Part shown: positions 1 to 4,683 of the stretch, one piece after another | Position numbering within the stretch: position 1 is the first letter of the stretch | How the letters are laid out: every line of letters begins with the position of its first letter | Source: Synechococcales cyanobacterium PMM_0003 | GTDB taxonomy: Bacteria > Cyanobacteriota > Cyanobacteriia > Pseudanabaenales > Pseudanabaenaceae | DNA: 6,033 bases | Reading direction: 5' to 3' | NCBI GenBank assembly: GCA_949128015.1 | Contig: CASBRC010000396.1 | Coordinates: 1-6,033 of the forward strand | The notes under the pieces: generated by a model | What the model was told of the DNA's origin: nothing | What the model saw: only the letters and a program-made list of their open reading frames with translations | Databases searched by the model: none | Position numbers and translations under genes: made by a program

Positions 1-24
1 GCGATCGCGCGATCGCGCAAAATA

Positions 25-56
25 AAACCCGGCAACTATCTAAAATTGCCGGGTTT
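25..56 (-). terminator. Rho-independent terminator closing the minus-strand lysis-side genes
   Basis: The arms AAACCCGGCAA (25-35) and TTGCCGGGTTT (46-56) are perfect complements, giving an 11-bp GC-rich stem with a 10-base loop. Read on the minus strand the stem is followed by TTTTATTTT, a good U-tract. It starts only a few bases after the stop codon of the 49-aa ORF at 60-209, so it probably ends that transcript. On the plus strand the trailing sequence is TTTATATTATTT, so weak termination in the other direction is possible. Confidence 0.8.
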
Positions 57-59
57 ATA

Positions 60-209
60 TTATTTCTTGCCCTTGCCTGGTTTGTTTTTGTTGCGTCGCT
101 TAAGCCTAATTTTGCGTTGCAGCGCGTCGATCGCGCCAATTTTGTACCTCTCCGACTCTTCAACAGTCAAGTCACTTTCACGCGCCGTCAATAGTTTCAG
201 TTTAATCAT
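60..209 (-). CDS. Small basic hypothetical protein (49 aa)
   Basis: A short ORF opens with ATG at 209 and closes with TAA at 62-60, giving 49 residues. The first part is mixed charged sequence (MIKLKLLTARESDLTVEE). The last 20 residues are strongly basic (RLKRRNKNKPGKGKK), which suggests nucleic acid or membrane-surface contact but does not identify a function. I do not recognise a family. Support for a real gene comes from position: an extended -10 promoter-like site lies about 25 bases upstream (234-249), and a strong terminator begins just after the stop. The start has only a weak AGAAAG-like Shine-Dalgarno at an overlong distance, which lowers confidence. It is the last minus-strand gene before the terminator and lies 90 bases beyond the peptidase gene. 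It could be transcribed separately from that gene or as its distal partner. Confidence 0.5.
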   Translation of the reverse strand: MIKLKLLTARESDLTVEESERYKIGAIDALQRKIRLKRRNKNKPGKGKK

Positions 210-233
210 GATATTATTTTAACTTTCTATCGT

Positions 234-249
234 ACTATAGCATAGTATC
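234..249 (-). promoter_or_regulatory. Extended -10 promoter-like element before the 49-aa ORF
   Basis: On the minus strand this reads GATACTATGCTATAGT. TATAGT (239-234) is a good -10 hexamer, and TG one base upstream makes it an extended -10. The predicted transcript start is near 227, about 18 bases before the ATG of the small ORF. The element is almost identical to the one in front of the Bro gene (3776-3791), with 14 of 16 bases shared. It also contains the inverted repeat TACTAT-GCT-ATAGTA, so a regulator could bind there. No convincing -35 hexamer is seen. Confidence 0.5.
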
Positions 250-299
250 TGATGAAAATCCGGATCAATCAAAAACTTTTTAATTCACAGTGTTGGGAA

Positions 300-1088
300 T
301 TAATTTGCAAACACGGTCGGGCGACCGTCGATGCGGGTAACAACGCGTCCCCATCCGCCCGAACCTCCGACTAGCCATAGTTTTGTCATTGAGGCGATCG
401 AGTATACGTCAAATTTTCCGGCTTCTGGCAGATTAGATAACCAGTTATCGGTCGTACCTTCACGGGCCCCAAACGGGTCATGCACGATAATCTTATCCCG
501 CAATTCAAACCCGACACCACAAACTATATGGCCGTGGTCTTTGTAATCTAACCCCAAAACCATCGGGATGGAATTGCGGATCGATAGATAGTAATCGTCA
601 AAAGTTAATGAAGTTGACCAATAGCTATCAATCCCAAACTCATTTAGAGCCTCTGTGTTGGCATTGTGATTCGTGCTATCGCCGTACCGTTTAAGCACGT
701 TTAGATAGATGGATTCTGGCTGAGCTATCTTATTTCTTGCTGCTGTATCGTCTAATTTTCCATTGAGCAAATAGTTGAGCATTATTGCGTTAGCAGTGCC
801 GTTACACTCTCGATAGCCGTATCCGCTAGGGTTATCTGTTTGATAGTAGTATTTGGCAGGCAAAACAGTTTCTACCTGCTGATATTCCCAATGGGGTGCA
901 TAAACAAAACCGTGGCTAAATTCGCTATCAATCAACTCTAAAGAAAGGTGCTGATTTAGCGCGGGTGTAATTCTTGAGACCCGCAATACTTCCCCTTTGA
1001 GAATGTTGATTTTTTCGTGCGGTTGTAGCTGTTCTGATGGCAGATTGCGCGCTTTTAGAATTGTTGAAACTTTTGCTGTAATTGTCAT
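300..1088 (-). CDS. C39-like cysteine peptidase, probable phage endolysin (262 aa)
   Basis: This is a papain-like cysteine peptidase of the C39/C39_2 type. The catalytic features can be seen in the expected order: Q83 (YYQTDN, oxyanion-hole Gln), C95 in ECNGTANAIML, H187 in DHGHIVCGVGF, and D204 in VHDPFG. The first 70 or so residues (TILKARNL...HEKINILKGE...) look like a small SH3-like beta domain often joined to such peptidases in cyanobacteria and their phages. There is no signal peptide or membrane segment, so it would need help to reach the cell wall. Its ATG overlaps the TGA of the upstream membrane-protein gene as ATGA, so the two are probably translationally coupled. By context I infer that it cleaves peptidoglycan peptides during lysis. 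A protein-processing peptidase role is the main alternative. The peptidase fold is fairly secure and the substrate is not. Confidence 0.75.
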   Translation of the reverse strand: MTITAKVSTILKARNLPSEQLQPHEKINILKGEVLRVSRITPALNQHLSLELIDSEFSHGFVYAPHWEYQQVETVLPAKYYYQTDNPSGYGYRECNGTANAIMLNYLLNGKLDDTAARNKIAQPESIYLNVLKRYGDSTNHNANTEALNEFGIDSYWSTSLTFDDYYLSIRNSIPMVLGLDYKDHGHIVCGVGFELRDKIIVHDPFGAREGTTDNWLSNLPEAGKFDVYSIASMTKLWLVGGSGGWGRVVTRIDGRPTVFAN

Positions 1089-1588
1089 TTTAGATCCGTA
1101 AATTCTGATTTTCTCAGAGGTATATGGGCGATCGGGTCATAGAGATTTTTGTAATATTCTTTTAATCTCTCTTTCCATTCTGGACGGCTTCTAAGTAACT
1201 TTATCTTTGGTTCTGGGTCGAATATTTCGTCAATCAGTGAATCGCAAAATCTGTCAAATTCTAACTCATTTACAGGTTTAGTAAAAACAAAAGCCGCAAG
1301 ACTCTGAGTGACCCCTTTTGAGATTAGTTCATCAGGTATAGAAAATTGTACCGCTACAATTCTCTTACCCCGTACAACTCTCTGCTGATAACACCAGCCG
1401 GACACACGCTCAATTCGCGGTGTCGTGAACTCACTTATTACGTCCTGCGAGTGAATGAGTTGATAAGCTAACAAAAAGATAATAGCTAACAACATTAAAA
1501 AGGTCAGTAATAGCACGCGACGCTTTGAATTGACGGCATTTAATAATCTTTCTATGCCGCCAATAACTGCGTCAATAATTTCTACCAT
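1085..1588 (-). CDS. Single-pass membrane protein, candidate holin or lysis partner (167 aa)
   Basis: The N-terminus is an amphipathic stretch (residues 1-20) ending in SKRR. It is followed by one strong hydrophobic segment at about 25-46 (VLLLTFLMLLAIIFLLAYQLIH) and a soluble domain of about 120 residues with two cysteines (C66, C115). By the positive-inside rule the basic SKRR stays in the cytoplasm and the long C-terminal domain faces the periplasm. That topology resembles T4-type class III holins, but I see no sequence similarity that proves this. The ORF ends in an ATGA overlap with the peptidase gene, which is the main reason to propose a lysis role. The start is well supported, with AGGA at 1596-1599 seven bases before the ATG. 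Alternatives are a spanin-like or plain membrane-anchored protein. It is confident as a gene and tentative as a holin. Confidence 0.7.
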   Translation of the reverse strand: MVEIIDAVIGGIERLLNAVNSKRRVLLLTFLMLLAIIFLLAYQLIHSQDVISEFTTPRIERVSGWCYQQRVVRGKRIVAVQFSIPDELISKGVTQSLAAFVFTKPVNELEFDRFCDSLIDEIFDPEPKIKLLRSRPEWKERLKEYYKNLYDPIAHIPLRKSEFTDLK

Positions 1589-1595
1589 TCTATTG

Positions 1596-1599
1596 TCCT
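1596..1599 (-). promoter_or_regulatory. Shine-Dalgarno for the membrane protein gene
   Basis: On the minus strand the bases before the start read GTAGGACAATAGA, then ATG. AGGA is seven bases from the start codon, which is the clearest ribosome binding site among the minus-strand genes here and fixes the ATG at 1588. Confidence 0.65.
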
Positions 1600-1676
1600 A
1601 CTCTCATGCACAACTTAAACTTTGTTGAAAGTAGATGCTAAAAAATCCCCGAATCAGCCTGTTAGTCCAGTCTAGC

Positions 1677-1910
1677 TCATTTTGGAGGTTTCCATGTCTG
1701 ATATCTCAAAATAGAGCTAACTGTTGACCTAGAAATATTAAAGCGCTCAATCAAAACTGCGGGTGCTACATTGTCTATCTCATGCAGTTTTCTCATCTCA
1801 TCTACTTGTATTTGAGATAATTTTGCGTTAGGGTGTAACTCCCCTTTTTTTTCTGTTGAGCGTGTATTGTTAATTGGCTGGTTAGTTTGTAGGTTCATCG
1901 GAATAGCCAT
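1677..1910 (-). CDS. Small helix-turn-helix DNA-binding protein (77 aa)
   Basis: Residues 26-74 (HPNAKLSQIQVDEMRKLHE... VLIERFNISRSTVSSILR..TWK) match a widespread phage module. It has an N-x-KL-x-x-x-QV-x-E-x-R-x-L helix, then a Hin/resolvase-type helix-turn-helix at about 49-70, ending in a TWK tail. The same module is often found at the C-terminus of HNH homing endonucleases and also stands alone in phages. Here no nuclease part is present: the first 25 residues are polar and look disordered. The protein probably binds DNA and may act as a local regulator, since it is divergent from the plus-strand island at 2094. The start at 1910 has no clear Shine-Dalgarno, and ATG at 1898 is an alternative that would leave the domain intact. 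It is followed, 88 bases on, by the membrane protein gene. Confidence 0.72.
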   Translation of the reverse strand: MAIPMNLQTNQPINNTRSTEKKGELHPNAKLSQIQVDEMRKLHEIDNVAPAVLIERFNISRSTVSSILRYQTWKPPK

Positions 1911-1936
1911 AATTTAAAACCCGATAGTTATTTAAA

Positions 1937-2043
1937 ATTAGCATATTTTTCGCTATAATTTAAAAAGGACGCTAAAGGTTAATTAGCCTTCTTGTAACCC
2001 TGTATGTTTAAATGGGATTAGCTTGCTAATTCTCATTTTTTTT
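1937..2043 (+). promoter_or_regulatory. Divergent regulatory region: promoter-like TATAAT, ATTAGC repeats and a T-rich dyad
   Basis: The 183-base gap between the HTH gene (minus) and the fibre-like gene (plus) holds several signals. TATAAT at 1954-1959 is a perfect -10, with only a poor -35 (TTTAAA at 1931-1936). The hexamer ATTAGC occurs at 1937-1942, 1982-1987 and 2017-2022, and once inverted as GCTAAT at 2025-2030. The last two form the dyad ATTAGC-TT-GCTAAT, followed by a run of eight T (2036-2043), which could be an operator or a weak attenuator in the leader. From the TATAAT the leader would be about 128 bases. The ATG at 2094 lacks a recognisable Shine-Dalgarno. Confidence 0.4.
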
Positions 2044-2093
2044 GTTAACTTAGTGGTATTTCCCGCGAATTCACTTTAAAAGATTAATAGCCA

Positions 2094-3110
2094 ATGCCTG
2101 ATTATATCCCCTTGTCTCAGTGGACAATTCCCAACGTATTTGTAAATACAACGCAACAATCCGCCGCAGAAATAAACAGTAGATATCAAAGAGTCGCTAA
2201 CTGTGGGGAATTTTTGCGGAATCAAACCGTGACTTTGGCTAATGCTGCGATCGCCCTATTAGCTGAGATAGACGCGGCGCTAGCTAATTTCACGGCGCAA
2301 CAGACTGCATTTAATTCGATGGCTACTGATGCCGGAAACAGAGTAAGCACCGCTAACACTTTACAAGCTAGCGCGGCGGTCTCTGTTACTCAATTAAATA
2401 CTAATAATACAGCGGTAGTTACTGCTAGAGGCAAGTTGACCACGGCAGATAATGCAGCTAATGGCGTTATAAACAATGGGATGATAAAGTCGGGAAATAA
2501 CTTGGATGGCATAGCATCAGCAATTAGAGCCAATCCGGGAATTCTCGGACTTAATAGTTCGAGTGTTTGGACTTGGTATTCGGCTCCAAGCGGCGATCCT
2601 TTTGTTATCGAATTTCAAACTTTTTTCGGAGAGTATCCGAGTACATCAAACGGCGGTTCTGTGAATCCGGGGACTTGGAATTTTGTTGATATAAACGGGG
2701 CGGGTTATGGTAGCTTTAAAAACCCGATCGGGTTTCCTCAAAATGTAGTTGAGGAATTTTCCGATCGCCTCAACTTAAAGCCATTTATTCATTATTGGCA
2801 AGCGGTTATCTTAGGCTCAAATACTGATTCTATGCGCGCACGATTTACCCTTGACGGCGTGGGCATAGATAGGTCGTTATCGACTCAAATGGGGGCTGAT
2901 AGTAACAGTAGCACGTTAAGACATTACAATCAAGATTTGATTATAGATGCTGTAATTATCCCTACAGTAGAAACATCATATCTGCGACTAGAAACCTATC
3001 ACCCTGCGGTTAATACTGCTATTAGTTCAGCAGCTAAGGGCTTATCAGGCAACAAAGGGATTAATAACGTGTATATGGTAGGATATGGCTTCAGAGTTAG
3101 AAACCTTTAA
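2094..3110 (+). CDS. Fibre-like coiled-coil protein, candidate tail fibre or receptor-binding protein (338 aa)
   Basis: I do not recognise a named family. Residues 20-125 are rich in Ala, Thr, Asn and Gln (NAAIALLAEIDAALANFTA..., STANTLQASAAVS), predicted as long helical or coiled-coil stalk. After a link at about 135-155 (NLDGIASAIRANPGILGL), the C-terminal 180 residues are rich in Gly, Ser, Trp, Tyr and Phe (VWTWYSAPSGDPFVIEF, NPGTWNFVDINGAGYGSF). That pattern suggests a beta-structured tip domain. Stalk plus beta tip is the usual plan of phage fibres and receptor-binding proteins. There is no signal peptide. The gene is on the strand opposite the other tail genes of the window, so it may belong to an inserted cassette. 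Its 3' end overlaps the next frame by 26 bases if that gene uses its first ATG. Expression may come from the TATAAT at 1954. The fibre role is inferred from composition only. Confidence 0.6.
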   Translation: MPDYIPLSQWTIPNVFVNTTQQSAAEINSRYQRVANCGEFLRNQTVTLANAAIALLAEIDAALANFTAQQTAFNSMATDAGNRVSTANTLQASAAVSVTQLNTNNTAVVTARGKLTTADNAANGVINNGMIKSGNNLDGIASAIRANPGILGLNSSSVWTWYSAPSGDPFVIEFQTFFGEYPSTSNGGSVNPGTWNFVDINGAGYGSFKNPIGFPQNVVEEFSDRLNLKPFIHYWQAVILGSNTDSMRARFTLDGVGIDRSLSTQMGADSNSSTLRHYNQDLIIDAVIIPTVETSYLRLETYHPAVNTAISSAAKGLSGNKGINNVYMVGYGFRVRNL

Positions 3111-3636
3111 TCCCATTGTTGGGAATCGAGATATGCAGACAGAAACACGCCCCACTATTACTAAGGTCGGTCTAAAGGCTGCGAAAAAAGCACCGGGCGA
3201 TCGAACCCAGAAAGAGCATAAGCAGGCTAAAAGAGTTGAGAGTGCGATCGCCCGCAAAAACAAGCTGTTAAAAGAGAAGGAAACAGCCAATAAATCCCGA
3301 ATCAATCAAGCTTTAAAACAGCTATCTAAACAGTGCAGGAAGGGCGATAAAGGCTTGACCAGGTTAGCTTATCGGGTCAAGTTATTCTGGCTAATTCCTA
3401 ACACTAAGCCCCGCCGATTCTACCCGCCGGGAACTGAAATTGACAATGATATTTTCGACATTCTCAAAGCAGCGACGATCGCGCTGGCTAACCAGTGCAT
3501 TGAGGATTACGAATACGGCGATCGGGCGATCGAGATATTATTGATTCTTGAAGATCCTCCGCATAAAGCCAAGAAAACTAACCTTGCCGTAAGCTGTCGA
3601 AACTTTGCGGATCTAGTGCTGAGTAATGAAAACTGA
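3085..3636 (+). CDS. Basic hypothetical protein (183 aa) of unknown family
   Basis: No family is recognised. Residues 25-112 are very rich in Lys and Arg (KKAPGDRTQKEHKQAKR, ARKNKLLKEKE, KPRRFYPPG) and mostly helical, which suggests DNA or RNA binding. The C-terminal part (120-183) is mixed and acidic (EIDNDIFDILKAA, CIEDYEYGDRAIEILLILEDPP). There is no membrane segment or signal peptide. The start is uncertain. ATG at 3085 overlaps the fibre-like gene by 26 bases. ATG at 3133 (residue 17, MQTETRP) leaves no overlap and has GGGA eight bases upstream. The sequence is dense in HIP1 sites (a full GCGATCGC at 3244-3251), so base composition matches the host. It is probably co-transcribed with 2094-3110 and is followed directly by a row of hairpins. 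Confidence 0.68.
   Translation: MASELETFNPIVGNRDMQTETRPTITKVGLKAAKKAPGDRTQKEHKQAKRVESAIARKNKLLKEKETANKSRINQALKQLSKQCRKGDKGLTRLAYRVKLFWLIPNTKPRRFYPPGTEIDNDIFDILKAATIALANQCIEDYEYGDRAIEILLILEDPPHKAKKTNLAVSCRNFADLVLSNEN
3108..3126 (+). repeat. Stop-codon-linked inverted repeat, copy 1
   Basis: TAATCCCATTGTTGGGAAT starts on the TAA stop codon of the fibre-like gene. It can fold as ATCCCA-TTGT-TGGGA. The same 19 bases, with one change, lie on the minus strand at 4627-4645, over the stop codon of the Bro gene. It is not followed by a T-run, so it is not an ordinary terminator. Confidence 0.5.
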
Positions 3637-3637
3637 A

Positions 3638-3661
3638 GCATTATCGTGATCCCGATAATGC
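3638..3661 (+). repeat. Hairpin 1 of three related hairpins
   Basis: GCATTATCG and CGATAATGC form a perfect 9-bp stem around the loop TGATCC. It starts one base after the stop codon of the basic protein gene, so it lies in that gene's 3' untranslated region. The core TTATCGTGATCCCGATAA is shared in length and layout with hairpins 2 and 3. Confidence 0.8.
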
Positions 3662-3662
3662 C

Positions 3663-3686
3663 CAATTATTGTGATCCCAATAATTG
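3663..3686 (+). repeat. Hairpin 2 of three related hairpins
   Basis: CAATTATTG and CAATAATTG form a perfect 9-bp stem with the same loop, TGATCC, and start exactly 25 bases after hairpin 1. Against hairpin 1 the stem differs at three base pairs (G-C to C-G, C-G to A-T, C-G to T-A). Each change is matched on the other arm. Confidence 0.8.
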
Positions 3687-3687
3687 C

Positions 3688-3725
3688 CGATCGCCCGTTA
3701 TGGGAATCCTCATAACGGGCGATCG
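3688..3725 (+). repeat. Hairpin 3 of three related hairpins (15-bp stem)
   Basis: CGATCGCCCGTTATG and CATAACGGGCGATCG form a perfect 15-bp stem around GGAATCCT. The inner 18 bases, TTATGGGAATCCTCATAA, align without gaps to the cores of hairpins 1 and 2. The fifth pair is G-C here, where it is C-G and T-A in the others. The outer stem carries a HIP1-type CGATCG on each arm, so it may partly be a HIP1-associated palindrome. Confidence 0.75.
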
Positions 3726-3734
3726 GGCCCAATA

Positions 3735-3772
3735 AAAAACCCGCAAATTCTTTTGAAAGATTGCGGGTTTTT
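3735..3772. terminator. Bidirectional Rho-independent terminator between the basic protein and Bro genes
   Basis: AAAAACCCGCAA (3735-3746) and TTGCGGGTTTTT (3761-3772) are a perfect 12-bp stem with A-runs before and T-runs after, so it works as a terminator read from either strand. On the plus strand it ends the 2094-3636 transcript. On the minus strand it would stop read-through coming from the tail genes. Its right arm overlaps the probable -35 region of the Bro promoter. Confidence 0.85.
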
Positions 3773-3791
3773 AATGATACTATGGTATAAT
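3761..3791 (+). promoter_or_regulatory. Promoter of the Bro gene, extended -10
   Basis: TATAAT (3786-3791) preceded by TGG (3783-3785) is a consensus extended -10. TTGCGG at 3761-3766 is a possible -35, at a long 19-base spacing. The predicted start is near 3798, about 26 bases before the ATG. The block GATACTATGGTATAAT (3776-3791) nearly repeats the minus-strand element at 234-249. Confidence 0.7.
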
Positions 3792-3813
3792 GTATTTGAA
3801 GAATAAATCAACC

Positions 3814-3817
3814 AAGG
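3814..3817 (+). promoter_or_regulatory. Shine-Dalgarno for the Bro gene
   Basis: AAGG lies six bases before the ATG at 3824 (AAGGTAAGTT, then ATG). With the promoter just upstream, this fixes the start. Confidence 0.6.
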
Positions 3818-3823
3818 TAAGTT

Positions 3824-4627
3824 ATGTCTAGTATAGCAAAGTTTGAGTTTGAGAGCAATCAAGTCCGGATCGTTACGATCGAGGGAGAACCCTGGTTTGT
3901 CGCGATCGACTTGTGTAAGGTTTTGGGTATACTTAATGTCTCAGACGCACTATCAAGACTGGATACTGATGAGAAAAGAGATGATATAGCTACTACCGAT
4001 ACCATCGCGCGAAAGCAGTTCGTAGTGGGCGTTTCAGAGTCTGGGATGTACTCGCTGGTGTTGACTTCCCGTAAACCGCAGGCTAAAGTCTTTAAGCGCT
4101 GGATCACTCGCGAAGTTATTCCCAGTATCCGCAAGACGGGGAAATATGAAGTCGAACAGCCGATCGCACCGCAAGTCGAGCAACCTAAGTTAGGCTCATC
4201 GGTAGAGGCTACTGTAGCAGCTATCAACCCTTTAAGACACGTTTTAACCAGTCTCGATCCGGCGTTAGTTGATGGTTTCATTTTGAACGAGATCGGTAAA
4301 CTTCATCCAGAATTGAAAAAGCAAATTAACGCCGCGCACTCGCTACTCGCAGCCAATACCCCGATCGCAGAAATACTGCTAACTCCCACGGCGATCGGCG
4401 ATCGGTTAGGACTCTCAGGACGGGTAATTAACGCGCTGTTGACGCACCACGGGTATCAGATAAAGAACCCTAACAAAGGCAAAACAGAACCCGCCTATTT
4501 CCCCACAGAGAAGGGCAAACCGTATTCCTCCAACACGATCGCCACCGGACGCAAGGAAGACAATACTAGCTACCAGCACACAAAATGGGTAGAGTCGATG
4601 GTTGAGACTGTTCGAGATTTGATGTAA
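3824..4627 (+). CDS. Bro-N antirepressor-type DNA-binding protein with C-terminal HTH (267 aa)
   Basis: Residues 5-108 are a clear Bro-N domain: FEFESNQVRIVTIEGEPWFVAIDLCKVLGI, then SDALSRLDTDEK, VVGVSESGMYSLVLTSRKPQAKVFKRWITREVIPSIRKTGKY. These carry the family's W-F-V-A-x-D-x-C, S-E-x-G-x-Y and F-K-R-W-x-x-x-E-V-x-P-x-I-R marks. A Pro/Gln-rich linker follows (VEQPIAPQVEQP, 109-121), then a helical middle (135-175). The C-terminal domain (about 183-265) has TPTAIGDRLGLSGRVINALLTHHGYQI, a winged-HTH-like phage module, and YFPTEKGKPYS. In temperate phages Bro-N proteins act as antirepressors or other transcription regulators. Here the target is unknown. The gene stands alone between two terminators, with its own promoter and ribosome binding site, so it is an independent unit. 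Length is normal and no break is seen. Confidence 0.88.
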   Translation: MSSIAKFEFESNQVRIVTIEGEPWFVAIDLCKVLGILNVSDALSRLDTDEKRDDIATTDTIARKQFVVGVSESGMYSLVLTSRKPQAKVFKRWITREVIPSIRKTGKYEVEQPIAPQVEQPKLGSSVEATVAAINPLRHVLTSLDPALVDGFILNEIGKLHPELKKQINAAHSLLAANTPIAEILLTPTAIGDRLGLSGRVINALLTHHGYQIKNPNKGKTEPAYFPTEKGKPYSSNTIATGRKEDNTSYQHTKWVESMVETVRDLM

Positions 4628-4645
4628 TTCCCAATAATGGGATTA
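4627..4645 (-). repeat. Stop-codon-linked inverted repeat, copy 2
   Basis: Minus-strand TAATCCCATTATTGGGAAT differs from copy 1 (3108-3126) at one of 19 bases. Because the element is near-palindromic, the plus strand also reads TAATTCCC from the Bro stop codon (4625-4627). The arms TAATCCCA and TGGGATTA pair with one bulged T. Confidence 0.5.
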
Positions 4646-4654
4646 ACTAATAGG

Positions 4655-4682
4655 AACCTGTGAATAATTTCACAGGTTTTTT
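4655..4682 (+). terminator. Rho-independent terminator of the Bro gene
   Basis: AACCTGTGAA (4655-4664) and TTCACAGGTT (4669-4678) form a 10-bp stem with loop TAAT, followed by six T (4677-4682). It lies 27 bases after the Bro stop codon and ends just before the stop codon of the convergent tail protein I gene. Read on the minus strand the stem lacks a following T-run, so it works mainly in the plus direction. Confidence 0.85.
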
Positions 4683-4683
4683 A

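Noticed and set aside
331..546. Plus-strand open frame antisense to the peptidase gene
   Set aside because: It has no ribosome binding site or family likeness, and the minus-strand frame carries all the catalytic motifs.
3045..3305. Minus-strand open frame with a hydrophobic stretch, antisense to the basic protein gene
   Set aside because: The hydrophobic run is the complement of the Lys/Arg codons of the plus-strand gene, and no start signal is seen.
3638..3725. Short repeat row resembling a CRISPR array
   Set aside because: The units are palindromes 25 bases apart with no unique spacers, and the third differs in stem length. No cas gene is present.
3859..4281. Minus-strand open frame across the Bro gene
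   Set aside because: Its residues are a shadow of the well-recognised Bro-N domain, with composition rich in Ser and Thr and no domain.
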